Source: Thermofilum sp.
GTDB lineage: Archaea > Thermoproteota > Thermoprotei > Thermofilales > Thermofilaceae
Assembly: GCA_020832965.1 (NCBI GenBank)
Contig: JAJHRM010000016.1
Coordinates: 1 to 20,964 of the forward strand
DNA: 20,964 bases
Reading direction: 5' to 3'
Of the stretch, positions 5,707 to 12,885 are shown one piece after another (the first letter of the stretch is position 1; every line of letters begins with the position of its first letter). Both the position numbers and the translations under genes were made by a program. The notes under the pieces were generated by a model. That model did no database searches. It worked only from the letters and a program-made list of their open reading frames with translations, and was not told where the DNA came from.

Positions 5707-6171
5707 TCACCTCTGCTCTTTCCTTAAGAAACCGGCAATCTCCCCCCTAAAAGCATACGCTGTAATCAAGGCCACTACCTGGCCCATGTCTAGAAATAGG
5801 GGGCTATTCTCGCCCACAAAATAAAACAGCGGATAAAGCCTCACAGCCACGAGCCTGCTAATGCTCCAAAGAAACCAGTAATGGAAAACAACAAAAGACA
5901 CAGCGCTCCCCAAGAAAAACAGCTTCAATGCATAATGCTTCTCGGAGTACACAACTCCGGAGAATATCCATAGGAGAAGAGCGGCGAAGGCAGCTCTCCA
6001 AACCCTGTACCAGACAAACGCTGAGGGGACAGAGTATGCCGACAAAAAATTCTCGATAGGGATAAACGTAAAAACAGAAGAAACCACTCCAGGAAGCATT
6101 ATCACTACCGTATTAATCAATTCCTGCCTCGAGATTTTGCCCGCTCCATCACTCATCATATCCTTGTCCAC
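5707..6171 (-). CDS. Small integral membrane protein of unknown function
   Basis: A 154-residue protein I do not recognise. Hydrophobic stretches suggest three or four membrane segments: about 18-39 (NTVVIMLPGVVSSVFTFIPI), 57-75, 81-102 and possibly 127-143. Both ends are polar, the C-terminus basic (FLRKEQR). No catalytic or binding motif is apparent. The start shown is a GTG; ATG codons four and five residues later are equally possible. No strong TATA box was found upstream. It is divergent from the site-2 protease gene, with 222 nt between them, and convergent with the TIP49-like gene. A functional link to the protease is possible but unsupported. Confidence 0.65.
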   Translation of the reverse strand: MDKDMMSDGAGKISRQELINTVVIMLPGVVSSVFTFIPIENFLSAYSVPSAFVWYRVWRAAFAALLLWIFSGVVYSEKHYALKLFFLGSAVSFVVFHYWFLWSISRLVAVRLYPLFYFVGENSPLFLDMGQVVALITAYAFRGEIAGFLRKEQR

Positions 6172-6393
6172 TCACAGTGGAAAAACACTCACTTTTAGCA
6201 TTTACGCACAAATCTTCATTACTGATAACGCTAGCTTTCTCTATACACAATCACTGAAACGGCGACGATAGGCGTGCGGCACTGGATATGCGAAAACTTT
6301 TATTAAAACATGGAATAAGCGTAAAACGTGAGATCAGTTCGTGTTCGAAGGCTGGGCGACGTATAGCGAACACCGACACCGTGGCTGGGAGCA
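6172..6393. promoter_or_regulatory. Divergent intergenic region upstream of the site-2 protease
   Basis: TTTTATTAAA (6298-6307) is a good plus-strand TATA box; it would start transcription near 6328, about 65 nt before the protease ATG at 6394. A GTG at 6328-6330, in frame with the protease, opens a 12-codon frame (MRSVRVRRLGDV) ending at TAG 6364-6366, so the protease cannot start there. GGGAG lies just before the ATG at 6394 and may serve as a weak ribosome site. The minus-strand promoter is not obvious. Confidence 0.45.
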
Positions 6394-7530
6394 ATGCAGC
6401 TTGAACCGCTGATAACCATCACCTTGGTTGCCTTCATCTACACACTGGCATATCTCGCCAAAAAGAGGGGAAAGCATCCTGGAAATTTTGAGCTAGAAAT
6501 TCAAGGATGCATTATTCTTCTCAAAACCACGAGGCTTAATGAGATTATTTCCCGACTTGGCAGGAAGCATGCAAAGTTACTAAAGGTTCTCGGAGATCTT
6601 GGTATCGCTGCTTCAATTGTAACAGCCGGGTATGGGATCTACTTTTTTCACGAGAACCTGCTGCTTTGGGTTTCTTCATCCTCTGCAGCTAGCCCTGTCT
6701 CCCCAATTCTTCCCGGCATCACGATAGGACTGGACGAGGCCCCTTACTTCCTCCTAGCAATCGCAGTGACTCTCATTCCTCATGAGTTGGCTCACGCACT
6801 CCAAGCCGCCAGCGAGCAAGTAAAAGTGAGATCCACGGGAATATTTCTGGCCGTCGTCCTGCCTGGAGGGTTTGCAGACGTAGATGAGAACGAGCTAGCA
6901 TCAAAGAATTTAAGATCGAAGCTGCGTGTTTTGGCAGCGGGTAGCTTTGCAAACATTTTAACATTCCTTGCACTGGCAACTCTGTTCTTTGTGGTTCTTG
7001 CCTCACCTTTGGCGCCCAGACCTGCGGGAGTGCTCATATCCGGGACTATCCCTGGATATCCAGCCCACGGAGCACTAGCTCCAGGAGACATTGTTGTTGC
7101 CGTAAACTGCACTACGACGCCTACGCTTGATGAATTCTCAAGAGCCTTGTCCAACTTTAAGCCCGGCGAAGCAGTTAAGCTTACAATCATTAGAGACGGG
7201 AAGAAACTCAACTTCACACTTACTCTTGCTACTAACCCGCAAAACTCGACGAGAGGCTTCCTCGGGGTAAGGATAAGCCAGGCATACACCAATGAATGGC
7301 TGCTCAAAGCCTTCCAGTGGCTAATCGTGGTGACATCAAGTGTTGCCATAATAAACGTGTTGCCGATTCTTCCTATGGATGGAGGGAAAATGCTAAGCTA
7401 TGCCCTTGAGAAAGCACTCCCCAAGAGATTTGCCAAGGGGCTTTCCCTCGGACTCAGCATCTACCTCGCAAGCTTACTTATCCTAAACATTGCCTTCTCA
7501 TATAGCTTTTGGCTCCCCTTCAAGCCGTGA
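6394..7530 (+). CDS. Site-2 protease family (M50) intramembrane zinc metalloprotease with PDZ domain
   Basis: An intramembrane protease that cuts transmembrane segments, usually to release regulators in stress signalling. The 378-residue protein has an N-terminal membrane helix (about 6-22), further helices around 74-93 and 118-140, and the zinc motif HELAH (H130, E131, H134). A helix pair follows near 184-205, then a PDZ domain at about 212-285 (IPGYPAHGALAPGDIVVAVN and the FKPGEAVKLTIIRDG core). The second active-site block is NVLPILPMDGG (321-331), with D329 as the third zinc ligand, and a final helix is at 353-372. All catalytic residues are present. It stands alone on the plus strand, and its substrate cannot be inferred. 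The leader upstream may be regulatory. Confidence 0.92.
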   Translation: MQLEPLITITLVAFIYTLAYLAKKRGKHPGNFELEIQGCIILLKTTRLNEIISRLGRKHAKLLKVLGDLGIAASIVTAGYGIYFFHENLLLWVSSSSAASPVSPILPGITIGLDEAPYFLLAIAVTLIPHELAHALQAASEQVKVRSTGIFLAVVLPGGFADVDENELASKNLRSKLRVLAAGSFANILTFLALATLFFVVLASPLAPRPAGVLISGTIPGYPAHGALAPGDIVVAVNCTTTPTLDEFSRALSNFKPGEAVKLTIIRDGKKLNFTLTLATNPQNSTRGFLGVRISQAYTNEWLLKAFQWLIVVTSSVAIINVLPILPMDGGKMLSYALEKALPKRFAKGLSLGLSIYLASLLILNIAFSYSFWLPFKP

Positions 7531-7532
7531 AC

Positions 7533-7620
7533 CTGCGCACGCGCACTAGCGACCTTGCAAGTAGCCTCCTCTTCTCAGGGCGCTCGAGTGAAGGTATAAC
7601 ACTCAGCGCGCTGCGCACGC
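7533..7620. repeat. Direct repeat CTGCGCACGC in a convergent gap
   Basis: CTGCGCACGC occurs at 7533-7542 and 7611-7620, at the two ends of the gap between the site-2 protease stop and the metallo-beta-lactamase-fold gene stop. The second copy overlaps AGCGCGCTGCGC, giving a self-complementary stretch. No RNA gene is recognised here. Confidence 0.35.
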
Positions 7621-7625
7621 AGTTA

Positions 7626-8381
7626 CTAAATCGTAATTTCTGCACCGCTACCTGGAACCTCGTATTCGACCGGGAACTTGTTTAGCCTCATTATCTTCCT
7701 ACGCGCCTCTAAACTTGTTGAGTGAAGCGGGAACAGAAGTTCCACACCCCTCGCCGAAACCCTCCTGATAAAGCTTAAGTTGAACAGGTCCCTTGCACTC
7801 ACCCCAAGCCCTCCAACTATGCCGAATATCCTCAGCGTGCTGGAAAAAACCCACCCAAACGTCTCACGAAAGCCATGAACACTGCAGCCGACCAGCAAAA
7901 CGTAGCCACGGCTTGATGGGATCAGTAAGCCTTGCTCGCCCCAATACGAGGACGCTTTCACGAGGTAGAAGCCGGGCAGAGGTGGTATCTCGGCTATCCT
8001 CGGCTCTCCCCTTTCCTTAAGGGGGAGAGGTGGAGCCACTACTAAAGCCCTGCCCTTAAACTCGTGCATGCATCCGATGTGGTGGTAGAGATGAATAGAG
8101 CCAATCACCACGTCAACCTCTCTGGACTCTCCCAAGGCGCTGAGGTTAAAGTCAAGTATCCTTGAGGAAGGTCCAGTATCAAAGAGAATCCTCCTCCTTT
8201 CACCTCCGGTCAAAGCCTCAATAAGTACGGATAAGCCGTGAGCCGGGGCAACACCGTCAACCGAGGGAACATCGTCTACTATGACCTTTAAAGTTACCCT
8301 TTCAGGCAGCACAGTGCTTTGCCCACCACTTACACGCTCGGTAAGAGCCCACAACATAAAAATATTTTCAAGCTTAGGCAT
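7626..8381 (-). CDS. Metallo-beta-lactamase-fold protein of the COG1237 type with a degraded metal site
   Basis: Resembles the archaeal/bacterial group often named 7,8-dihydropterin-6-methyl-aminobenzene-phosphate synthase-like. Shared blocks are VIVDDVPS, APAHGLSVLIEA with ILFDTGPSS, and LVGCSVHGF followed by a late PLHSTSL. The metal-binding motif, normally SHGHYDHTGG in this family, reads SIHLYHHIGC (95-104), so two of the three His and the Asp are replaced. The later GCSHPG and PCH-type blocks are also altered. A normal hydrolase is therefore unlikely unless the metal site is rebuilt. There are about 30 residues before the first conserved strand. An internal ATG at 8357 would leave the helicase promoter outside the coding region and may be the true start. 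Confidence 0.7.
   Translation of the reverse strand: MPKLENIFMLWALTERVSGGQSTVLPERVTLKVIVDDVPSVDGVAPAHGLSVLIEALTGGERRRILFDTGPSSRILDFNLSALGESREVDVVIGSIHLYHHIGCMHEFKGRALVVAPPLPLKERGEPRIAEIPPLPGFYLVKASSYWGEQGLLIPSSRGYVLLVGCSVHGFRETFGWVFSSTLRIFGIVGGLGVSARDLFNLSFIRRVSARGVELLFPLHSTSLEARRKIMRLNKFPVEYEVPGSGAEITI
8357..8368 (+). promoter_or_regulatory. TATA box for the MrfA/Hrq1-like helicase
   Basis: TAAAAATATTTT centred near 8363 is about 30 nt upstream of the TTG at 8397. It falls inside the longest reading of the divergent minus-strand gene, which argues for a shorter start for that gene. Confidence 0.5.
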
Positions 8382-8396
8382 TAAACTGGGTCACTT

Positions 8397-10634
8397 TTGG
8401 AGATACATGACGAATTGATCGGGCAGATAACCAAAGAGAACAGGCACAAGGTAGTTTACATTCACTTTGAACCTCCCAGCGAACCACAGCTAGGAGACCC
8501 CGTCGAAGAGGTGGTTTCGGACGAGTACCTGCTTGAAGCATTGAGAAGAAGGGGTATAACCAACCTCTACAAGTTCCAGGTGGAGGCTATTCGATCTATT
8601 CGCGAGGGAAAAAACACTCTCATTATCTCCGGAACGGGAACCGGGAAAACCGAGGCATTCCTTATCCCTATTCTCGAAGACCTAATGAGATGCCCCGGCT
8701 CGAGAGCGGTACTGGTATACCCCACAAAGGCGCTTGCTAGGGACCAGGTGGAAAGGATCCAGTACTATACAAATGCTATTTTCGGCTTCAGGGTAGGCGT
8801 GTATGATGGCGACACTTCAGCCAGGGAAAGAGAGGAGCTTCAAGCCTATCCCCCAAGAATACTAATTACTAACCCCGACATGCTTCATTTGTCCCTGAGG
8901 AAGGGGGGTTTCCTGCAGGAATTCCTGAGGAATGTGAGATACATAGTCCTAGACGATGCACACATTTACAGCGGAGTGTTCGGTTCCCACGTCTACTACA
9001 TACTTAGGCGCCTAGGAAGAGTCGTCAGCCACAAACCAGTTACGGTGGCTTCTTCGGCGACGATCGGGAACCCCACGGAATTTGCAGGGAAAATCCTCGG
9101 CGAAGACTATGTGCTGATTCAGGCAGAGTCTACTAGAAGGGCTCCGATTTTCCACGTAATGCTGAGACCAATTCTAAGGTCTAAGCTCTCCGAGGCTATT
9201 TACTTGCTGCAACTACTGTCCTCCAGGAGACTTAGAACACTGCTATTTGTTGACAGCCACAAGGTTGCAGAAAACGTCTCACTTTTGGCACAGCAGTCAG
9301 GAATAAAGGTGCAGGTCCACAGGGCTGGACTACTGCCTGAGTACAGGAGGAGGGTGGAGGAGAAACTGAGGAAAGGGGAGATAGATGCAGTTGTAGCCAC
9401 GCCGACACTCGAGCTAGGGATAGATATAGGAGAGTTGGACGCAGTTATCCTATACAACGTACCCCCAACATACAGCAAATACCTCCAGAGGGCTGGACGC
9501 GTTGGCAGGAGGGGGAGGATCGGCTATGTGTTCCTGATCCTTGGAGACGATCCAATAAGCAGCTTCTATGAAAGAAGCCCCAGAGATTTCTACAGCCAAG
9601 CCCCTGACCCCGTGTTCCTCGACCCCAGCAACGACGAGGTCGTAAGCGTCCACCTGGTGGCAATGTCCCTCGACCTCCCGTTCAGGATCGAGGAGCTAAA
9701 CGAGTACGAGAAGGAGATCTGTAAAAAGCTTGAGGAGCTCGGCTACCTTGCGAGGGACAGCAAGGGGTACTATCACCCCACGAGAAAGGGTTTAAGGTAC
9801 CTGCATTCAAGAGATAACATCAGGGGGGTCGGCGAGCAGCTTAAGATAGTTACAGAGACGGGAAAAACTATTGGTTTCCGAGAGTATCCTCAAGCGATAA
9901 AGGAGCTTTTCCCGGGAGCCATTTACCTCCACGCAGGAACGCCCTACATCTCTCTAGGCATGAAGAGGGGAAGAGCGATAGTAAAAATACTCCCGGTGAA
10001 AATGCCCCCGGTAACAACCACTCCGCTTTACTACACATATCCCTTCGAGGGTAAAATCCACAGCGAAAGAGAAGTTAGGGGCGTTGGCGTCAAATACCTC
10101 GACTTAACGGTCGAGGACCACGTTTACGGTTATGTGACGAAAACTTTCCCCGAAGGACAGGTTATTTCCCAAAAATTCCTCGAGGAAGAAATAACCTATT
10201 CCTTCAAAACTAAGGGCATCATGCTGGAGCTTCAGCCAAAGCCTAACTGGACAGAGGTCCAGAACGCTGAAGCCTTCCACGCAATAGAGCATGCGCTAAT
10301 TTTCGCTGGGCAAATGGTTGTAGGAGCATCGCAGACAGACATGGGCGGAATAAGCTTCCCAACAGGACACATATACATCTACGACTCCTTTCCAGGGGGC
10401 TCCGGAGTCACAAAGCAACTCTACCACAGGCTTGAAGACGCTTTACTGCGAGCACTCAACATAGTCTCTAAGTGCACGTGTGAGGACGGCTGTCCCAGAT
10501 GCATCTTCTCCCCCTACTGCGGAAACAATAACCAGATCCTCAGCAGGAGAAAAGCCGAAGCGGTTCTAAAAGAAGTCCTATCTCTAAGAATTTCCAGGAC
10601 TCCAATGCCCAGGAGCGGAAAACCCATCGTCTAG
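8397..10634 (+). CDS. MrfA/YprA/Hrq1-like superfamily 2 helicase with C-terminal cysteine cluster
   Basis: A 745-residue SF2 helicase of the COG1205 group. Bacterial MrfA repairs mitomycin C damage and eukaryotic Hrq1 acts on crosslinks; the archaeal role is inferred from them. Motifs in order: Q-motif YKFQVEAI (58-65), Walker A SGTGTGKT (78-85), YPTKALARDQ, TNPDML, motif II LDDAH (185-189), motif III SSATIGNP (219-226), ATPTLELGIDIG (334-344) and motif VI QRAGRVGRRG (364-373). A winged-helix-like region follows. The C-terminal DUF1998-type domain carries CTCEDGCPRC and PYCGNNN (C693, C695, C699, C702, C708), probably metal-binding. Motif II reads DDAH instead of DE-H. The start is a TTG, the first start-type codon in frame, and matches the TATA spacing. 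Its stop overlaps that of the convergent methyltransferase within a CTAG. Confidence 0.9.
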   Translation: MEIHDELIGQITKENRHKVVYIHFEPPSEPQLGDPVEEVVSDEYLLEALRRRGITNLYKFQVEAIRSIREGKNTLIISGTGTGKTEAFLIPILEDLMRCPGSRAVLVYPTKALARDQVERIQYYTNAIFGFRVGVYDGDTSAREREELQAYPPRILITNPDMLHLSLRKGGFLQEFLRNVRYIVLDDAHIYSGVFGSHVYYILRRLGRVVSHKPVTVASSATIGNPTEFAGKILGEDYVLIQAESTRRAPIFHVMLRPILRSKLSEAIYLLQLLSSRRLRTLLFVDSHKVAENVSLLAQQSGIKVQVHRAGLLPEYRRRVEEKLRKGEIDAVVATPTLELGIDIGELDAVILYNVPPTYSKYLQRAGRVGRRGRIGYVFLILGDDPISSFYERSPRDFYSQAPDPVFLDPSNDEVVSVHLVAMSLDLPFRIEELNEYEKEICKKLEELGYLARDSKGYYHPTRKGLRYLHSRDNIRGVGEQLKIVTETGKTIGFREYPQAIKELFPGAIYLHAGTPYISLGMKRGRAIVKILPVKMPPVTTTPLYYTYPFEGKIHSEREVRGVGVKYLDLTVEDHVYGYVTKTFPEGQVISQKFLEEEITYSFKTKGIMLELQPKPNWTEVQNAEAFHAIEHALIFAGQMVVGASQTDMGGISFPTGHIYIYDSFPGGSGVTKQLYHRLEDALLRALNIVSKCTCEDGCPRCIFSPYCGNNNQILSRRKAEAVLKEVLSLRISRTPMPRSGKPIV

Positions 10635-11215
10635 CGCGCTAAGTAGACGCAAATTTTTTCAAGAGGCATGCTGACGCATGAGAGAACCCTTCCGATCCTG
10701 ACACCAGTTAGGCTGCTGCTCGTAAAGATCACTGGCACACTTTTCTTGGCTACTCTTATGGAGTTTGAAAGGATTTTCCTAAGCACCCTCAGGTCTAACC
10801 CTGCGGCGATGGACGTGTCTTCTGGGCGTTCAGCTTCGAAGGGGAAATACGGGGGGTTTGCGAAAACGAGATTGAAGGACCCCGATCTGAGGCACGACCC
10901 GCTGTCGCATAAAACGACGTCGACCAGGCTGTCTAAGTCGTTCAACCTTGAATTAATCCTCGTGGCTCTTGCGCATTTCTCATCAATGTCTACACCCACG
11001 ACATACACTCCTCTTCTGGCAACCAGCAACGATAATTGCCCGGCACCGCAACCAATCTCGACCACCGGCTCCTGCAGCTGAAACCGCAGCAAGATGCTTG
11101 CCATGAGGTCCGTGCTGATCGTGCCTACGGGCGTAAAACACCCCTGGGGCACATAGAGTCTAACTCCCCTGAAATTTATCCAAAACCTATGGTGTACAAG
11201 ATAAAATCTCAGCAA
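10631..11215 (-). CDS. Second HemK-like class I SAM-dependent methyltransferase
   Basis: A Rossmann methyltransferase with GVRLYVPQGCFTPVGTISTD before the fold, a SAM loop VVEIGCGAGQ, acidic GVDID, and NPPYFPFEA as catalytic block. NPPY members methylate side-chain or base amino groups (release-factor Gln, adenine, guanine); the substrate is not readable here. Conserved sequence begins around RFWINFRGVRLYVP. I chose the TTG at 11213-11215 as start. ATG codons at 11326 and 11281 also fit the frame but would overlap the 5' end of the asparaginyl-tRNA synthetase gene and cross its promoter. It is divergent from that gene and convergent, with overlapping stops, with the helicase. It is a distant paralogue of the methyltransferase at 1480-2295. 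Confidence 0.75.
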   Translation of the reverse strand: MLRFYLVHHRFWINFRGVRLYVPQGCFTPVGTISTDLMASILLRFQLQEPVVEIGCGAGQLSLLVARRGVYVVGVDIDEKCARATRINSRLNDLDSLVDVVLCDSGSCLRSGSFNLVFANPPYFPFEAERPEDTSIAAGLDLRVLRKILSNSIRVAKKSVPVIFTSSSLTGVRIGRVLSCVSMPLEKICVYLAR

Positions 11216-11228
11216 AATTTTTGTAATT
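11214..11228 (+). promoter_or_regulatory. TATA-like region for the asparaginyl-tRNA synthetase gene
   Basis: AAAATTTTTGTAATT centred near 11222 predicts a start of transcription at about 11249, matching the GTG at 11250. A second A/T run (GCAATTATTAG, 11229-11239) would instead favour the ATG at 11271 with a short leader. The same stretch must serve the divergent methyltransferase. Confidence 0.45.
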
Positions 11229-11249
11229 GCAATTATTAGTCTCCCAGGA

Positions 11250-12566
11250 GTGGTATCCGGTGGGAACACAATGCAGCCCATAGATATCACACCAATTAGG
11301 GAGGTATTAAAATTACCACCAGGCACCTTAGTGAGGGTCAGGGGGTGGGCTTACCGCAGACGAGATCTCGGTGACAAGGCTTTCATAGTTCTAAGGGACT
11401 CGACGGGAATAATACAGGCTGTCTTCTCCCCAGAGTCGCCTAGTCACCCGGAAGCTAGAAAGGTGACTGTCGAATCCGCCCTGGTTGTAGAGGGGGTTTT
11501 GAAAGATGATGCGCGAGCGCCGGGTGGCAAGGAAATACAGGGAAGGAGGCTTGAGATCATGCATCTTGCTGAAAACTTCCCAATTAGGCGTGATGTCTCG
11601 AGGGAATTCCTCCTGGAGGTAAGGCACCTGGCGGTAAGGAGCCGTAAGCTGACCTCCGTCCTGAAAATAAGGAACACCGCTTTCGAAGCACTGCATGAGT
11701 GGTTTAGGTCCAATGGCTACTACGAGGTCCAATGTCCAATGTTTGTTTCCGCCGCCGTTGAGGGGGGCGCGACACTTTTCCCAGTGAAATACGTGGATGG
11801 AAGCACAGTCTACCTGACACAGTCTTCGCAATTCTATCTGGAGGCTCTCATTTACAGCCTTGAAAAGGTGTACACGGTCGCCCCCTCCTTTCGGGCTGAA
11901 AAGTCGCGGACGAGGAGGCACTTGACAGAGTTTTGGCACGCAGAGGCAGAAGCAGCCTGGACCAACCTGGAGGGGATCCTGAAGGTAGAAGAAGAGCTCA
12001 TAACATACATTGTTAAAAGGGTCCTCGAGAAAAACTTGGAAGACCTCGAACTACTTGGGAGAAGAATTGAGAACTTAAAACGCGTTGAACCCCCTTTTCC
12101 AAGATTAAGCTACGATAAGGCAATCCAAATCTTACAGGAGAAAGGATTCAATGTGTCGTGGGGCGACGACCTAGGAGCAGATGAAGAGCGAGCCCTTACA
12201 GAGGAATTCGACAAGCCTTTCTTCCTCTACGGTTTCCCGGTCCGGGCAAAGGCATTCTACCACAAAAATGACCCGTCGCGCCCAGAAGTAACGCTCTCAG
12301 CGGACTTGCTGGCGCCGGAAGGTTACGGTGAAATAATCGGAGGTGGAGAGAGGATCGAGAAACTGGACGAATTAGTCGAAAAGATAAAGGCCTTTGGGCT
12401 GAATCCCAAAGACTACGAGTGGTACCTAGACTTGAGGAGATACGGTTCAGTCCCCCACGCTGGCTTCGGTTTAGGGATGGACAGGCTTGTAACATGGATA
12501 GCTGGCTTAGATCACATTGTTGACTCCCTACCCTTCCCGAGAACCATAGCTAGAACGTATCCGTGA
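11250..12566 (+). CDS. asnS: Asparaginyl-tRNA synthetase (class IIb, archaeal type)
   Basis: Charges tRNA-Asn with asparagine. An N-terminal OB fold for anticodon binding (about 24-110; VRVRGWAYRRRDLGDKAFIV) precedes the class II core. The core has LTQSSQFYLEAL, motif 2 PSFRAEKSRTRRHLTEFWHA (212-231), and motif 3 GFGLGMDRLVTW (405-416), ending in LPFPRTIARTYP. Motif 2 EKSRTRRHLTEFW and the PFPRT-R-YP ending are AsnRS features. Archaeal AspRS has EEHNTTRHLNE-type motif 2 and an LFPRD ending. Length (438, or 431 from ATG 11271) is normal. The GTG start at 11250 fits TATA spacing; the ATG at 11271 is preceded by GGTGGGA and is a fair alternative. It stands alone, upstream of feoAB. Confidence 0.92.
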   Translation: MVSGGNTMQPIDITPIREVLKLPPGTLVRVRGWAYRRRDLGDKAFIVLRDSTGIIQAVFSPESPSHPEARKVTVESALVVEGVLKDDARAPGGKEIQGRRLEIMHLAENFPIRRDVSREFLLEVRHLAVRSRKLTSVLKIRNTAFEALHEWFRSNGYYEVQCPMFVSAAVEGGATLFPVKYVDGSTVYLTQSSQFYLEALIYSLEKVYTVAPSFRAEKSRTRRHLTEFWHAEAEAAWTNLEGILKVEEELITYIVKRVLEKNLEDLELLGRRIENLKRVEPPFPRLSYDKAIQILQEKGFNVSWGDDLGADEERALTEEFDKPFFLYGFPVRAKAFYHKNDPSRPEVTLSADLLAPEGYGEIIGGGERIEKLDELVEKIKAFGLNPKDYEWYLDLRRYGSVPHAGFGLGMDRLVTWIAGLDHIVDSLPFPRTIARTYP

Positions 12567-12585
12567 AAACTAGCGCCGAAAATGA

Positions 12586-12605
12586 AAAATTTTTAAGTTT
12601 TAAGC
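12586..12605 (+). promoter_or_regulatory. TATA region for the feoAB operon
   Basis: Two adjacent A/T runs, AAAATTTTTAAG (12586-12597) and GTTTTAAGC (12597-12605), lie 30-40 nt before the feoA ATG at 12631. The second gives nearly leaderless initiation. No clear operator for an iron regulator was recognised. Confidence 0.5.
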
Positions 12606-12630
12606 TCATAGGGAAAACAGGCATACCTTA

Positions 12631-12885
12631 ATGACTGTGACAAGGCGTACCACATTGGCTTTTGCGCCCCCTGGCAGCACCGTTAAAGTAGTTGATGTTA
12701 GCGGCGGATACGGTAGTCTTAGACGCCTATTTGAACTTGGAATTGTGCCGGGGTCTCTGCTAAAAGTCGTTTTTAACGGAGCAGGACCCACAGTGATCGA
12801 GAAGAATGGAACAAGAATAGCTATTGGCAGGGGTCTAGCAATGAAGGTAATGGTTGAGGTGGTCAGCGACGAAAAACACGATTAG
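12631..12885 (+). CDS. feoA: Ferrous iron transport protein FeoA
   Basis: A small SH3-like cytoplasmic protein (84 residues) that supports the FeoB iron channel. The family pattern is LAFAPPGSTVKVVDVSGG, then LRRLFELGIVPGSLLKVVFN (the R-L-x-ELG-x-xPG core), ending in RIAIGRGLAMKVMVEV. Length is typical of FeoA (about 75-85). The similar DtxR C-terminal SH3 domain is ruled out by the context. Its 3' end overlaps the feoB start by 32 nt, so translation is probably coupled. It is first in an operon with feoB and a radical SAM gene. Confidence 0.9.
   Translation: MTVTRRTTLAFAPPGSTVKVVDVSGGYGSLRRLFELGIVPGSLLKVVFNGAGPTVIEKNGTRIAIGRGLAMKVMVEVVSDEKHD

Noticed and set aside
6376..6396. GGCTGGGAGCAATG before the site-2 protease looks like the TnpB-element end before xpf
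   Set aside because: Only GCTGGGAG matches. The hairpin and the GATGGCGC block are absent and the spacing to ATG differs, so it is probably chance or a weak ribosome site.
9200..9663. Minus-strand open frames within the helicase gene
   Set aside because: They are antisense shadows of a well-conserved helicase core and have no recognisable domain.
11250..12566. Aspartyl-tRNA synthetase as the identity of the class IIb synthetase
   Set aside because: Motif 2 (EKSRTRRHLTEFW) and the PFPRT-R-YP ending are asparaginyl-type; archaeal AspRS has a different motif 2 and an LFPRD ending.
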